A stretch of DNA of 64,000 nt from assembly GCF_002113125.1 (NCBI RefSeq), contig NZ_NEJP01000006.1, forward strand, positions 276,937 to 340,936. The letters are read 5' to 3'. The stretch's first letter is position 1, and each line of letters starts with the position of its first letter. Positions 52,092 to 63,982 of the stretch are shown here, piece by piece. This DNA comes from Pseudomonas sp. B20(2017) (GTDB taxonomy: Bacteria > Pseudomonadota > Gammaproteobacteria > Pseudomonadales > Pseudomonadaceae). The notes beneath the pieces are model-generated. The model made no database searches, had not been told where the DNA came from, and saw only the letters and a list, made by a program, of their open reading frames with translations. Both the position numbers and the translations under genes were made by a program.

Positions 52092-53093
52092 ATGGGTTTA
52101 CTCGTCGACGGCCGCTGGCAGGACAAGTGGTACGAAAGCAGCAAGGACGGCGCGTTCCAGCGCGAACAGGCGCAGCGCCGTAACTGGGTCACTCGCAACG
52201 GCGAGCCGGGCCCGAGCGGTGAAGGCGGTTTTGCCGCCGAAGCAGGGCGCTATCACCTTTATGTTTCCCTGGCCTGTCCATGGGCCCACCGCACGCTGAT
52301 CCTGCGCAAGCTCAAGGGCCTGGAAAGCCTGATCGACGTTTCGGTCGTCAGCTGGCTGATGCTGGAAAACGGCTGGACCTTCGACCAGAACCTCGGTTCG
52401 ACCGGCGACAAACTCGATCACTTCGACTTCATGCACCAGCGCTACACCGCTGACACCGCCGACTACACCGGCCGCGTCACCGTACCGGTGCTGTGGGACA
52501 AGAAACTCAAGCGCATCGTCAGCAACGAATCGGCGGAAATCATCCGCATGTTCAACAGCGCCTTCGATGATTTGACCGGCAACGATCTGGACTTCTATCC
52601 GGCGCCATTGCGCGGCGAGATCGATGCGCTGAACGAGCGGATCTACCCTGCCGTGAACAACGGCGTGTATCGCGCCGGTTTCGCCACCTCGCAAAAAGCC
52701 TATGAAGAAGCGTTCGACGATGTGTTTGCCGAGCTGGATCACCTGGAGCAGGTGCTGGGCGCCAACCGTTATCTGACGGGCGAATACCTGACCGAGGCGG
52801 ACGTGCGCTTGTTCACCACGCTGATTCGTTTCGACGCGGTGTACCACGGGCATTTCAAATGCAATCTGCGGCGGATCAGCGATTATCCGAACCTGTCGAA
52901 CTGGCTGCGTGAGATGTACCAGTGGCCGGGCGTTGCAGAGACCGTGGATTTCCAGCACATCAAGAATCACTACTACGGCAGCCACAAGACCATCAACCCG
53001 ACCGGGGTTGTGCCAAAGGGGCCGAAGCAGGATTTCAATATTACCCATGACCGGAACCGGTTGGGCGGGAAAGGGGTTTGGCGCCGGAGCTGA
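52092..53093 (+). CDS. Glutathionyl-hydroquinone reductase (YqjG type)
   Basis: 333 residues, Xi-class GST. The catalytic Cys is in LACPWAHR (near residue 60), with ANRYLTGEYLTEADVRLFTTLIRFDAVYHGHFKCNL diagnostic of the group. It removes glutathione from hydroquinone conjugates. GGAG precedes ATG 52092. It separates the tus operon from cysG. Confidence 0.93.
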   Translation: MGLLVDGRWQDKWYESSKDGAFQREQAQRRNWVTRNGEPGPSGEGGFAAEAGRYHLYVSLACPWAHRTLILRKLKGLESLIDVSVVSWLMLENGWTFDQNLGSTGDKLDHFDFMHQRYTADTADYTGRVTVPVLWDKKLKRIVSNESAEIIRMFNSAFDDLTGNDLDFYPAPLRGEIDALNERIYPAVNNGVYRAGFATSQKAYEEAFDDVFAELDHLEQVLGANRYLTGEYLTEADVRLFTTLIRFDAVYHGHFKCNLRRISDYPNLSNWLREMYQWPGVAETVDFQHIKNHYYGSHKTINPTGVVPKGPKQDFNITHDRNRLGGKGVWRRS

Positions 53094-53121
53094 GTTGTTC
53101 AGCGTTTTTGAAAGGCCTCTT

Positions 53122-53192
53122 CGCGAGCAGGCTCGCTCCCACATTGGATCTGTGTCGTGCACAAATCCCCTGTGGGAGCGAGCCTGCTCGCG
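53122..53192. repeat. REP pair, outward orientation
   Basis: The two elements point away: CGCGAGCAGGCTCGCTCCCAC comes first and GTGGGAGCGAGCCTGCTC(GCG) second, over a ~29-nt spacer. Opposite layout to the other six pairs. Confidence 0.93.
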
Positions 53193-53210
53193 AATGGGGT
53201 TACTCTGTTT

Positions 53211-54605
53211 TCAGATCTGACCCTGAGCACCCTCGAACCACGCCAGTTTCTCGCGCAGTTGCACCACTTCGCCGACGATCACCAGTGTCGGTGCATGCAC
53301 TTCATGCTCCGCCACCAGACGCGGCAGGTCGGCCAGCGTGCCGGTGAAGACCCGCTGATTGACCGTGGTGCCCTGCTGGATCAGCGCGGCCGGCGTTTCG
53401 GCTGCGCGACCATGCTTGATCAACTGCTCGCAGATGATCGGCAACCCCACCAGCCCCATGTAGAACACCAACGTCTGCGCCGGCGCAACAAGGTCGGCCC
53501 ACGGCAGATCGGTTGAACCGTCCTTCAAGTGCCCGGTGACGAAACGCACCGACTGCGCGTAATCGCGATGCGTCAGCGGAATCCCGGCATATGCCGCGCA
53601 ACCACTGGCCGCCGTGATGCCCGGCACCACCTGGAACGGGATGCCGTGGGCCGCCAGTTCCTCGATCTCTTCGCCGCCGCGGCCGAAGATGAACGGATCT
53701 CCGCCCTTCAACCGCACCACACGCTTGCCGGCCTTGGCCAGATCCACCAATTGCTGGTTGATCTGATCCTGCGGCACGGCGTGATCGGCGCGACGCTTGC
53801 CGACGTAGACACGCTCGGCATCACGACGGCACAGCTGAAGAATGGCGGGCGCCACCAAGCGGTCGTACAGCACCACATCGGCTTGCTGCATCAGGCGCAA
53901 GGCGCGGAAGGTCAACAGATCCGGATCGCCCGGTCCTGCGCCCACCAGATACACCTCGCCCGTGGTAACACTCGCTTCGCCGTCGATTTTCGCTTGCAAC
54001 AGACGCTCGGCCTCGGCGCCCTGCCCAGCCAGCTGACGATCGGCAATCGGCCCCTGGAACACGTCTTCCCAAAAACCGCGACGTTGCTGCACATCGGGAA
54101 ACAGGCCTTTGACCTGATCACGAAATCGCGCGGCCAGACCGGCCAGATGGCCGTAGGTCGAAGGAATCCAGGTTTCAATCTTGGCGCGGATCAGCCGGGC
54201 CAGCACCGGCGCATCGCCGCCGCTGGAGACCGCGATGATCAGCGGCGAACGATCGACGATCGCTGGGAAGATCACGCTGCACAGCGCCGGCGCATCGACC
54301 ACGTTGACCGGCACGCAGCGCCGATGGGCATCGGCGGAGACCTGCGCGTTCAACGCTTCGTCGTCGGTGGCGGCAATGATCAGCCCGCAACCGTCCAGAT
54401 CCGTTTCGGCGTACCCACGCAGCAGGCATTCGCCGCCGCTGGCGGCAACCAGTTCGCGCAGTTGCGCTTCGATTTCAGGTGCGACCACCCGCAGCTGCGC
54501 ACCGGCATCGACCAGCAGGCGGGACTTGCGCAAGGCAATCTCCCCCCCACCGACGACCAACACACGACTGCCGCGCAGGTTGTGAAACAGCGGCAGATAT
54601 TTCAT
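53211..54605 (-). CDS. cysG: Siroheme synthase CysG (trifunctional)
   Basis: 464 residues. N-terminal CysG_N NAD-dependent dehydrogenase/ferrochelatase domain ([22 protein letters not shown]) to ~200, then SUMT C-terminal methyltransferase ([70 protein letters not shown]). Makes siroheme from uroporphyrinogen III for sulfite/nitrite reductase. Follows serS directly, the P. aeruginosa order. Confidence 0.96.
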   Translation of the reverse strand: MKYLPLFHNLRGSRVLVVGGGEIALRKSRLLVDAGAQLRVVAPEIEAQLRELVAASGGECLLRGYAETDLDGCGLIIAATDDEALNAQVSADAHRRCVPVNVVDAPALCSVIFPAIVDRSPLIIAVSSGGDAPVLARLIRAKIETWIPSTYGHLAGLAARFRDQVKGLFPDVQQRRGFWEDVFQGPIADRQLAGQGAEAERLLQAKIDGEASVTTGEVYLVGAGPGDPDLLTFRALRLMQQADVVLYDRLVAPAILQLCRRDAERVYVGKRRADHAVPQDQINQQLVDLAKAGKRVVRLKGGDPFIFGRGGEEIEELAAHGIPFQVVPGITAASGCAAYAGIPLTHRDYAQSVRFVTGHLKDGSTDLPWADLVAPAQTLVFYMGLVGLPIICEQLIKHGRAAETPAALIQQGTTVNQRVFTGTLADLPRLVAEHEVHAPTLVIVGEVVQLREKLAWFEGAQGQI

Positions 54606-55898
<1,293 letters not shown>

Positions 55899-55901
55899 TT
55901 A

Positions 55902-56276
55902 TCAAAGTTTGGTCAGGGACAGGCCGGCCCAGGTCGCGAGCAGCCCGCCGAATACGCTGATGGCCGCATAGCCCAGGGCCAGCGGCACTTGCCCGCTTTC
56001 CAGCAGGCGCACCGTATCCAGTGAAAAGGATGAAAAAGTCGTCAGCCCCCCGAGGAAGCCGACCATCAACCCGGCACGTACCTCGATCGGTACTTCCGGG
56101 CGTATCAAAAACAGGCCGTACAACACGCCAATCAGCAGACAGCCCACGATATTAACGGCCAGCGTCGCGGTATAGAAGTGCCGCGGCCAATTGGCGTTGA
56201 CCCAATTGCCGGTGGCGAAGCGCAACAAGGTGCCGGCAATCCCGCCGACGGAGACTGCAACGATCAATGGAACCAC
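55902..56276 (-). CDS. crcB: Fluoride channel CrcB/Fluc
   Basis: 124 residues, four membrane helices. [16 protein letters not shown] is the pore signature. Fluoride exporter. Starts at GTG, overlapping the rarA stop by one base (TAGTG). Confidence 0.92.
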   Translation of the reverse strand: MVPLIVAVSVGGIAGTLLRFATGNWVNANWPRHFYTATLAVNIVGCLLIGVLYGLFLIRPEVPIEVRAGLMVGFLGGLTTFSSFSLDTVRLLESGQVPLALGYAAISVFGGLLATWAGLSLTKL

Positions 56277-57598
56277 TATTTTCTCCGCTGCCGGGGGCTT
56301 AAACGATCAAGTTGGGCAAGGTGGTTGAGCTTTTCGCCGATCTTCAACTCCAGGCCACGGGGCACCGGTTGATAGAACGGAATCGGGTCGAGTTCTTCCG
56401 GGAAATAGTCTTCGCCGGCCGCGTAGGCGTCCGGTTCGTCGTGGGCGTAACGGTATTCGTCGCCGTAGCCCAACTGCTTCATCAATTTGGTCGGCGCATT
56501 GCGCAGGTGCAGCGGCACCTCCAGCGAACCGTGTTCGGCGGCGGCGCGCAGCGCGGTCTTGAAGCCCATGTACACTGCGTTGCTTTTCGGCGCGCAAGCC
56601 AGATAAGTGATGGCTTGAGCCACTGCCAACTCACCCTCCGGGCTGCCGAGACGCTCCTGCACTTCCCACGCCGCCAGGCACAGGCTCAGGGCGCGAGGAT
56701 CGGCGTTGCCGATGTCTTCGCTGGCCATGCGCACCACCCGCCGGGCGAGATACAGCGGATCGCAACCGCCGTCGATCATTCGCGCAAACCAGTACAGCGC
56801 GCCGTCCGGATTGGAGCCGCGCACCGATTTGTGCAGCGCGGAAATCTGGTCGTAGAACGCTTCGCCGCCCTTGTCGAAACGCCGGCGAGTGTCACCGAGC
56901 AGGCTTTGCAGCAGCTCGGTGCCCATCTCACTGTTGTCTTCGGCCAGGTCCGAGGCGTTTTCCAGCAGATTGAGCAAACGCCGGCCATCGCCGTCGGCGG
57001 CGGACAGCAGCATCTGGAAGCCTTCATCGCTGAGGGTCAGGTGACGCTTGCCCAGACCACGCTCTTCGGTGAGCGCGCGGTGCACCAGTTTGCGCAACGC
57101 CGCTTCGTCGAGGCTCTTGAGTACGTAGACCCGCGCCCGCGACAGCAATGCGTTGTTCAGTTCGAACGAAGGGTTTTCGGTGGTGGCGCCAATGAAGATC
57201 AGCGTGCCGTCCTCAACGTACGGCAGGAAGGCGTCCTGTTGAGACTTGTTGAAGCGGTGCACTTCATCGACAAACAGGATCGTGCGCTTGCCGTACTGGC
57301 CGGCCTGCTGCTTGGCGATTTCCACCGCCTGACGGATCTCCTTGACCCCGGCCAATACAGCCGAAACCGTTTCGAAATGTGCATCCGACACTTCCGCCAG
57401 CAATCGCGCCAGCGTGGTCTTGCCCACGCCCGGCGGGCCCCAGAAGATCATCGAATGCAGGGCACCCTGCTCCAGCGCTTCGCGCAAAGGCTTGCCGCGA
57501 GCGAGCACGTGTTCCTGACCGACGTACTCATCCAGATTGGTCGCCCGCAAACGGGCGGCCAGTGGCTGGGCAATCGGTGCACTGCGAAACAGATCCAT
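56276..57598 (-). CDS. rarA: Replication-associated recombination protein RarA (MgsA)
   Basis: 440 residues. Walker [10 protein letters not shown], Walker [20 protein letters not shown], sensor [22 protein letters not shown]. An AAA+ clamp-loader-like ATPase that acts at stalled forks. ATG 57598; the GTG at 57601 gives one extra residue. Confidence 0.95.
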   Translation of the reverse strand: MDLFRSAPIAQPLAARLRATNLDEYVGQEHVLARGKPLREALEQGALHSMIFWGPPGVGKTTLARLLAEVSDAHFETVSAVLAGVKEIRQAVEIAKQQAGQYGKRTILFVDEVHRFNKSQQDAFLPYVEDGTLIFIGATTENPSFELNNALLSRARVYVLKSLDEAALRKLVHRALTEERGLGKRHLTLSDEGFQMLLSAADGDGRRLLNLLENASDLAEDNSEMGTELLQSLLGDTRRRFDKGGEAFYDQISALHKSVRGSNPDGALYWFARMIDGGCDPLYLARRVVRMASEDIGNADPRALSLCLAAWEVQERLGSPEGELAVAQAITYLACAPKSNAVYMGFKTALRAAAEHGSLEVPLHLRNAPTKLMKQLGYGDEYRYAHDEPDAYAAGEDYFPEELDPIPFYQPVPRGLELKIGEKLNHLAQLDRLSPRQRRK

Positions 57599-57622
57599 CA
57601 CGTACCGTTGAAACCTCTGTGT

Positions 57623-58243
57623 TTATTCCTGGATCACGTCGGCACCCTTCGGGATGTCGAACTTGAACTTCGATGCCGGGACCGCTTCGTTGGCCTTCAC
57701 ACCGGTAAACAGGATGTTGGTGCGCTGGCCGACGCTGTCGATCAGTTGCATGTCATTGACCAGACCGTTGCGGAACGACAGGCGCAGGCTGTCGAACAGG
57801 GTGTCCTTGGTTTTCGGCTTCAGGGTGAAGTCAATCACGCCGCCGGCCTCTTTGGCGCTGATGTCGAAGCTCTGGCTGATCTTCGATACGTCGCCGGACA
57901 GCAACAGGGCTGGAGTCTGGGTCAGACGCTCATCGAGTTTCTTGATGGTGGCCTGTTCCAGGTCCGGGTCCCACAGGGTGACTTTCTTGCCGTCGGAGAC
58001 CATGGTCTGCTCAGCCGGCGCGTTGGTGTGCCAGTAGAACAGGCCCGGACGCTGCAGGGTCATGTCGCCGGTGGTTTCCTGCAACTGGGTGCCGCTGCCG
58101 TCAAGGGTCAGTTGGGAAAAATTGGCGGTCAGGGTCTTGGATGTTTCGAGCAATTGGGTCAGGCGAGCCACATCCTTGTCATCGGCGTGAGCCGTGAGGG
58201 TGGTCAGAGCCAGTACCGGCAGCAACATGCGGATAAGACGCAT
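57623..58243 (-). CDS. lolA: Outer-membrane lipoprotein carrier LolA
   Basis: 206 residues. Signal peptide [20 protein letters not shown]. LolA core: [61 protein letters not shown]. Ferries lipoproteins across the periplasm to LolB. Between ftsK and rarA. Confidence 0.95.
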   Translation of the reverse strand: MRLIRMLLPVLALTTLTAHADDKDVARLTQLLETSKTLTANFSQLTLDGSGTQLQETTGDMTLQRPGLFYWHTNAPAEQTMVSDGKKVTLWDPDLEQATIKKLDERLTQTPALLLSGDVSKISQSFDISAKEAGGVIDFTLKPKTKDTLFDSLRLSFRNGLVNDMQLIDSVGQRTNILFTGVKANEAVPASKFKFDIPKGADVIQE

Positions 58244-58321
58244 GGGAGTCCTCTTGAATACTCGTGGGAAAGTGGACAGCGCTTCATGCACCGTCCATTG
58301 CATTTGGATCAGGGTATCGAA

Positions 58322-60730
58322 TCAGTCGCGTACCGGGCCAGGGGCTAGGACTTCGCGGGAACCGTTGGTGTTCATCGACGTCACGACCCCGGCCATTTCC
58401 ATGGCTTCGATCATGCGCGCGGCACGGTTGTAGCCGATCTTCAGCTTGCGCTGTACAGCGGAGATGGAGGCACGGCGGCTTTCCAGCACGAACTGCACGG
58501 CTTCGTCGTAAAGCGCATCGGCTTCCGGATCGTCACCGTCGCCACCGCCGCTGCTGCCTTCGAAACCACTGCCCGCCTCTTCGACACCGTTGAGGATGTC
58601 GTCGTTGTATTCCGGCGCGCCGCGCAGTTTCCAGGCTTCAACCACCCGGTGAACTTCATCGTCGGACACGAAGGCGCCGTGAACCCGGATCGGCAGGCTG
58701 GTGCCCGGCGGCATGTAAAGCATGTCACCGTGGCCGAGCAACTGTTCGGCGCCGCCCTGGTCGATGATGGTCCGGGAGTCGATCTTGCTCGATACCTGGA
58801 ACGCCATCCGCGTCGGAATGTTGGCCTTGATCAGACCGGTGATCACGTCCACCGATGGTCGCTGGGTCGCGAGAATCAGGTGGATACCCGCCGCACGCGC
58901 CTTCTGGGCGATACGGGCGATCAGTTCTTCTACCTTCTTGCCGACGATCATCATCATGTCGGCGAATTCGTCCACGACCACGACGATGGTTGGCAGTTTC
59001 TGCAACAGCGGCGCTTCGTCGTGGATGCTTTCGCGCTTGTACAGCGGATCGCTCAGCGGCTCGCCGGCGTCCTGGGCTTCCTTGACCTTGGCGTTGAAGC
59101 CGGACAGGTTTCGCACGCCCATCTTCGCCATCAGCTTGTAGCGACGCTCCATCTCGGCAACGCTCCAGCGCAGGGCGTTGGCGGCGTCCTTCATGTCGGT
59201 CACGACCGGGCACAGCAGGTGCGGAATGCCTTCGTAGATCGACAGTTCAAGCATTTTCGGGTCGATCATGATCAGCTTGGCGTCGTCCGGGCCGGACTTG
59301 AACAGGATCGACAGAATCATCGCGTTCACGCCCACCGACTTACCGGAACCGGTGGTACCGGCCACCAGCAGGTGAGGCATCTTCGCCAGGTCGGTGATGA
59401 CCGGCTTGCCACCGATGTCGTGGCCCAGGGCCAGAGTGACCGGCGACTTGAAGTTGTCGTATTCGGACGTCGACAGCACTTCTGAGAAGCGCACGATCTG
59501 CCGGTCTTCGTTGGGAATCTCGATACCGACCGTGGTCTTGCCCGGAATCACTTCCACCACCCGCACGCTGGTCACGGCCAGCGAGCGTGCAAGGTCTTTT
59601 GCCAGGTTGGCGATACGGCTGACCTTCACACCTGCAGCAGGCTGGATTTCGTAACGGGTAATGACCGGGCCGGGATGGATCGAATCCACGGTGACTTCGA
59701 CGCCGAATTCCTTGAGCTTGATCTCCAGCAAGTGGCCGACCGCCGCCAGGGATTCGGGCGAATAATTGAGTTGTTTCTTTTCCGCAGGATCGAGAATCGA
59801 GATCGGCGGCAAGGTGCCTTCCACGGCGCTGTCGACGAACAACGGCACCTGCTTCTCTTTCTGCACGCGCTTGCTTGGCTCCGGCGCCTTGACCGGGGCC
59901 GGGGCGATGACCGGCGGCACCTGTTTCTCGCGCTCTGACATGTGCTTGCTCAGGGCCTGCTCGCGCTCGATCAGACGTTCCTTGACCTTGGCCTGCTCGC
60001 GTTTGTCGGTGACCGTCGGTGCAACCACGTCGTGCACGCGATCATCAACTTCACGCAGTTGCGCGACCAGTTGCTTGCGCTCGGTACGTGCCGACCACCA
60101 GCGATTGACCGCGCCCTGGAACAGTTCGAACAGGTCGAGGGTGATCTTGCCGGTGATGTCCATCACCTTGAACCACGACAGGTCGGTGAACACCGTCAGG
60201 CCGAACAGGAACAGTGCGATAAACAGCAACGTGCTGCCCTGAATGTTCAGGGCATTGCGGGCCAGATCACCGAGGCTTTCACCCAGCGCACCACCCGCGC
60301 CGGCCGGCAATCCCGTGGCTGCATGGAAATGGATGTGCGCCAGCGCGGCACCGGACAACACCAGAAACACCAGACCGATCAGGCGCCAGGAAAACAGCCA
60401 GCCGCTCCACTGCCACGGCTCGTGACGCTGGCGGAAGATCTGATACGCCTTGATCGCCAGCAGCAACGGGAAGATGTAAGCGAAATAACCCAGCACCATG
60501 AACAGGATGTCGGCGCTGTAGGAGCCCGCCGGACCGCCGAAGTTCTGCACGTCGTCGATCTTGCTGTTGTGACTCCAGCCCGGATCGTCCTTGCCGTAAG
60601 TCAGCAACGCCATCATCAGGAACAGGCACAAGGCGCCAATGGCGATCAATGCACCTTCCTTGAGCCGGTAGTGCAACTGTTGACGCCAGAGCGGAACGAC
60701 TGTTTTTGGTGCTTCCGTGGATTTCTTCAA
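58322..60730 (-). CDS. ftsK: DNA translocase FtsK
   Basis: 802 residues with four N-terminal membrane spans (from ~25), an Ala/Pro/Lys linker, and the motor domain: Walker [14 protein letters not shown], Walker [12 protein letters not shown], and the C-terminal gamma (winged-helix) domain [33 protein letters not shown]. Translocates DNA to the dif site at division. The TTG at 60730 (LKKSTEAPK) is favoured, AGGA upstream; 802 aa matches the P. aeruginosa length. Confidence 0.95.
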   Translation of the reverse strand: MKKSTEAPKTVVPLWRQQLHYRLKEGALIAIGALCLFLMMALLTYGKDDPGWSHNSKIDDVQNFGGPAGSYSADILFMVLGYFAYIFPLLLAIKAYQIFRQRHEPWQWSGWLFSWRLIGLVFLVLSGAALAHIHFHAATGLPAGAGGALGESLGDLARNALNIQGSTLLFIALFLFGLTVFTDLSWFKVMDITGKITLDLFELFQGAVNRWWSARTERKQLVAQLREVDDRVHDVVAPTVTDKREQAKVKERLIEREQALSKHMSEREKQVPPVIAPAPVKAPEPSKRVQKEKQVPLFVDSAVEGTLPPISILDPAEKKQLNYSPESLAAVGHLLEIKLKEFGVEVTVDSIHPGPVITRYEIQPAAGVKVSRIANLAKDLARSLAVTSVRVVEVIPGKTTVGIEIPNEDRQIVRFSEVLSTSEYDNFKSPVTLALGHDIGGKPVITDLAKMPHLLVAGTTGSGKSVGVNAMILSILFKSGPDDAKLIMIDPKMLELSIYEGIPHLLCPVVTDMKDAANALRWSVAEMERRYKLMAKMGVRNLSGFNAKVKEAQDAGEPLSDPLYKRESIHDEAPLLQKLPTIVVVVDEFADMMMIVGKKVEELIARIAQKARAAGIHLILATQRPSVDVITGLIKANIPTRMAFQVSSKIDSRTIIDQGGAEQLLGHGDMLYMPPGTSLPIRVHGAFVSDDEVHRVVEAWKLRGAPEYNDDILNGVEEAGSGFEGSSGGGDGDDPEADALYDEAVQFVLESRRASISAVQRKLKIGYNRAARMIEAMEMAGVVTSMNTNGSREVLAPGPVRD

Positions 60731-61251
60731 AACGCTTCTTTTCCTGCGCCAAAGGCGCGTCCATCTATTGAATGACGATAAAAAACTGCCCAATCCAGGC
60801 AGGTAAAAAAATGACGGGCGCAACGGAGACTACTTTTAACACTGCGCCCCGCCTTTTATAAACACGGCACGCGGCGAATATTCTGTAACAGCCCGGCATT
60901 GTACGGGTTTGCGCGTTCGATGCCATGCTTCCAAGCCCCAGGTTCAAGCATAGCCAAACGCACAACACCCGGCGTTCAATTTGAGCATGCATTACCTTTT
61001 GTGACAAAGGCTTATGAGGTGTATTTGATGAACGTAGCGAAGCATTCGCGCCTCATCTCCCCTGAGCGCCACACATTGGCATCGGTCACCTTGCCCGCAC
61101 CGGTGTTGCGCCCGATTACGACCGCATCCGGATGCTCAAGTTGCAGGAGTACAGACACCGCACCGCAACGGAGGACATTCGCGTCATTTCCCGGCACACT
61201 TTACCGCGGGCCCAGCGCCCACCGCCCTCCCCTTCTGCAAGCCCGGACGCC
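60731..61251. other. 520-bp gap between ftsK and aat, with a possible trxB 5' stub
   Basis: In P. aeruginosa, trxB1 lies here, divergent from ftsK. No thioredoxin reductase is present. From ATG 61028 to 61057 the text MNVAKHSRLI aligns residue for residue with the TrxB start (MSEVRHSRVI-like), after GAGGTG; the frame then loses any TrxB likeness. The rest is the ftsK and aat upstream regions; no other gene is convincing. Confidence 0.45.
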
Positions 61252-61932
61252 ATGCTGACTTGGTTACAACGCAATTCACTGACTTTCCCGCCACTGGAAA
61301 AGGCCATGCGCGATCCCAACGGATTGCTGGCGGCCGGTGGCGACCTGTCCGCCGATCGCTTGATCCAGGCCTATCGCCACGGCTGCTTTCCGTGGTTTTC
61401 CGAAGGCCAGCCGATTCTCTGGTGGTCGCCGGATCCGCGCACCGTGCTTTTTCCCGACGAACTGCACGTCTCGCGCAGCCTCGGCAAATTGCTGCGCAAA
61501 CAGCGTTATCAAGTGACCTTCGATCAGGATTTCGACGCCGTGATCCGCGCTTGCGCCGCTCCCCGGGAATACGCCGACGGCACCTGGATCACTGGGGCGA
61601 TGCAGGACGCCTACATAGAATTGCATCGACGTGGTTTCGCCCATTCAGTGGAAGTGTGGGATCAGGGAGAGCTGGTCGGTGGCCTTTATGGACTGGCGAT
61701 GGGGCAATTGTTTTTTGGTGAATCAATGTTCAGCCGCGCGGACAATGCCTCCAAGTACGGTTTTGCGACACTGGTGCAACATCTTAAAGAAGCGGGTTTC
61801 GTGCTGATCGACTGCCAGATGCCGACCGACCACCTGCACAGCCTCGGCGCCCGGGCCATTTCACGGCAGACATTCGCCGAATACCTGGCCCGGCATCTCG
61901 ACCAACCCAATCATGCGACCTGGGTTTGCTGA
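61252..61932 (+). CDS. aat: Leucyl/phenylalanyl-tRNA-protein transferase
   Basis: 226 residues. [52 protein letters not shown] and [24 protein letters not shown] are Aat signatures. Adds Leu or Phe to basic N-termini in the N-end rule. ATG 61252; in-frame codons to 61132 look non-coding. Confidence 0.95.
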   Translation: MLTWLQRNSLTFPPLEKAMRDPNGLLAAGGDLSADRLIQAYRHGCFPWFSEGQPILWWSPDPRTVLFPDELHVSRSLGKLLRKQRYQVTFDQDFDAVIRACAAPREYADGTWITGAMQDAYIELHRRGFAHSVEVWDQGELVGGLYGLAMGQLFFGESMFSRADNASKYGFATLVQHLKEAGFVLIDCQMPTDHLHSLGARAISRQTFAEYLARHLDQPNHATWVC

Positions 61933-61990
61933 GCGACTTTTGCGCGCGTGGCTTACACTTAATTCACCAGCTTACCCTTGAGGGTTGATC

Positions 61991-62698
61991 ATGACCGAGT
62001 TGGCGCGGTTGAAGTTTTATGCCACTCAGCCTCACTCTTGCAGTTATCTGCCCGAGGAACAGGCGACGACCCTGTTTCTCGACCCGAGCCAGCCCATGGA
62101 TGTGCATGTCTACGCAGACCTGTCAGAAATGGGCTTTCGTCGCAGCGGCGATCACCTGTACCGCCCGCATTGCCAGAACTGCAATGCCTGCGTGCCTGCG
62201 CGCATTCCTGTCGCGCAATTCAACCCCAACCGACAGCAGAAACGCATTTTCAAGCGCAACATCGATTTGCAGGTGCGCCCGGTCAAGCCGGCATTCAGCG
62301 AAGAGTACTTCGATCTCTATCAGCGCTACATCGAACAGCGCCACGCCGACGGCGACATGTATCCGCCAAGCCGCGATCAATTCTCGACTTTTCTGGTACG
62401 CGACCTGCCCTTCTCGCGCTTCTACGAGTTTCGGCTCGACGGACGGTTACTGGCGGTCGCCGTCACCGATCTGCTGCCCAACGGCTTGTCAGCGGTCTAC
62501 ACCTTTTACGAACCGCAGGAAGAACGCCGCAGCCTGGGGCGCTACGCGATCCTTTGGCAAATCGCCGAAGCCCAGCGGCTGGGGCTTGAGGCGGTGTACC
62601 TGGGTTACTGGATCAAAAACTGCAAAAAGATGAACTACAAGACCCAATATCGGCCTATCGAACTGCTGATTAACCAGCGCTGGGTCATCCTGAACTAA
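61991..62698 (+). CDS. bpt: Aspartate/glutamate leucyltransferase (arginyltransferase family)
   Basis: 235 residues. [18 protein letters not shown] start, [15 protein letters not shown] with several Cys, and [23 protein letters not shown] end are signatures of the ATE/Bpt family. Adds Leu to N-terminal Asp/Glu, feeding ClpS-ClpAP. Follows aat as in P. aeruginosa. Confidence 0.95.
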   Translation: MTELARLKFYATQPHSCSYLPEEQATTLFLDPSQPMDVHVYADLSEMGFRRSGDHLYRPHCQNCNACVPARIPVAQFNPNRQQKRIFKRNIDLQVRPVKPAFSEEYFDLYQRYIEQRHADGDMYPPSRDQFSTFLVRDLPFSRFYEFRLDGRLLAVAVTDLLPNGLSAVYTFYEPQEERRSLGRYAILWQIAEAQRLGLEAVYLGYWIKNCKKMNYKTQYRPIELLINQRWVILN

Positions 62699-62810
62699 AC
62701 GCAAACCCTAAACCCCTTGGCGTAAACCCCATTTTTCGGGCACAATGCACGCCGCTTTTGCCTGGCGCAGTTGCACCGGGCCATTCACTGGACACCGAGG
62801 GCTTTACTGC

Positions 62811-63029
62811 ATGTCGAAAGAAGACAGCTTCGAAATGGAAGGCACTGTCGTCGACACCCTGCCAAACACCATGTTTCGCGTGGAATTGGAAAATGGGCAC
62901 GTCGTAACCGCGCATATCTCCGGCAAGATGCGCAAGAACTACATTCGTATTCTTACCGGTGACAAAGTGCGCGTCGAGCTGACGCCCTATGACTTGAGCA
63001 AAGGGCGTATTACTTACCGCGCTCGCTAA
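62811..63029 (+). CDS. infA: Translation initiation factor IF-1
   Basis: 72 residues: [46 protein letters not shown], the S1-like OB fold. Standard length. Followed by a strong terminator and then a repeat element instead of the clpA region seen in P. aeruginosa. Confidence 0.97.
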
Positions 63030-63045
63030 TCAAGTCAATACAAGA

Positions 63046-63071
63046 CGCCCGGCATTTGCCGGGCGTTTTTG
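63046..63071 (+). terminator. Rho-independent terminator of infA
   Basis: ACGCCCGGC-ATTT-GCCGGGCGT followed by TTTTT. Confidence 0.93.
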
Positions 63072-63096
63072 TATCTGTGTGTTTTTTGGTTTTGGG

Positions 63097-63871
63097 TGTA
63101 TATCCGTTGCTGCGGTAACGGCTTCTTAGGGTTCCGCCCTTACGGCGGGTCACTTTTGACAAACGCCTCAAAAGTAACCAAAAAGTCTATGCCCCGGCGT
63201 ACGGCACTTCGCTTAGGCTCAGTGTTCCCTCGCTACGGTGTCCATCAGGGCGCATCGCCTACGGTTTGCTTCGCTGCACCTCCTCTCGATGCATGCGGCT
63301 TCGCCGCACGGCGCTGCGCGCCTACCCCCTGATGAACACCTCCGCTCGGCCTGCCGAAGGGGCAAAAAATCAAAAGCCAAAGCCAAAGCCAAAGCCAAAG
63401 CCAAAGATCACAGCTTCGGCAAATCCTGCGGACAACTCCCAAACCAAACAAATTGGTCGACCAGCAGGCCGCCACTCTCAGCAAGCTGGCTCCCAGAGTT
63501 GTAATGCGCGCACAACCCAAGCGGCAAAGCCGCCCCACTCACCACGATGAGCGTTAGCTCGAGTACCGCTTTTGATCGCAGGACCCGTCGGCAGGCTGAG
63601 TGGAGGGATTGATCCGGGGGTGGGAGCGCAGCGACCGTTTGGCGAAGCCAAACACATCGAGAGGAGGTGCAGCGAAGCAAACCGTAGGCGATGCCCCCCG
63701 GATCAATCCCGGAGCGAAGGAACCCCGAGCCTTAGCGAGGGGCCGTACGTCAGGGTTAGGGACCTTTTGGTTACTTTTGGCTGGGCCGGCATTCCGGGCG
63801 TTTGCCAAAAGTGACCCGCCGTAAGGGCGGAACCCTGAGAAGCCGTTACCGCAACAACGGATATTCACACC
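63097..63871. repeat. Long intergenic inverted-repeat element
   Basis: The left arm (63097-63187; GTATATCCGTTGCTGCGGTA...AAAGTAACCAAAAAGTC) returns inverted at 63761-63871. A second pair lies inside: left 63250-63305 (CATCGCCTACGGTTTGCTTC ...) and right 63645-63690. Between them lie (GCCAAA)5 at 63376-63405 and short arbitrary frames. Similar long intergenic repeat families are known in P. fluorescens genomes; I found no credible gene inside. Confidence 0.75.
63376..63405. repeat. (GCCAAA)5 tandem repeat
   Basis: Five perfect copies of GCCAAA, preceded by CAAAA, in the centre of the inverted-repeat element. Confidence 0.95.
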
Positions 63872-63945
63872 AAACAAACAGACAATAAAAAGGCGCCCGA
63901 ACAGACTGTGTGAAAACCTAGCAATCTGTCCGGCCCTTTAAGAAA

Positions 63946-63979
63946 ATGCTCCGTATCGAAAGATACGGAGCATTTTTCG
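63946..63979 (+). terminator. Hairpin with T-run just before the transposase start
   Basis: AATGCTCCGTATC (63946-63958) pairs with GATACGGAGCATT (63963-63975) across GAAA, then TTTT. Such structures can shield IS genes from outside transcription. Confidence 0.8.
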
Positions 63980-63982
63980 TTA

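Noticed and set aside
56312..58348. 678-residue plus-strand frame
   Set aside because: Antisense to rarA and lolA, no domain or RBS.
63219..63680. Short frames within the inverted-repeat element
   Set aside because: They overlap repeat arms and (GCCAAA)5, and give Arg/Cys/Pro-rich text without domains.
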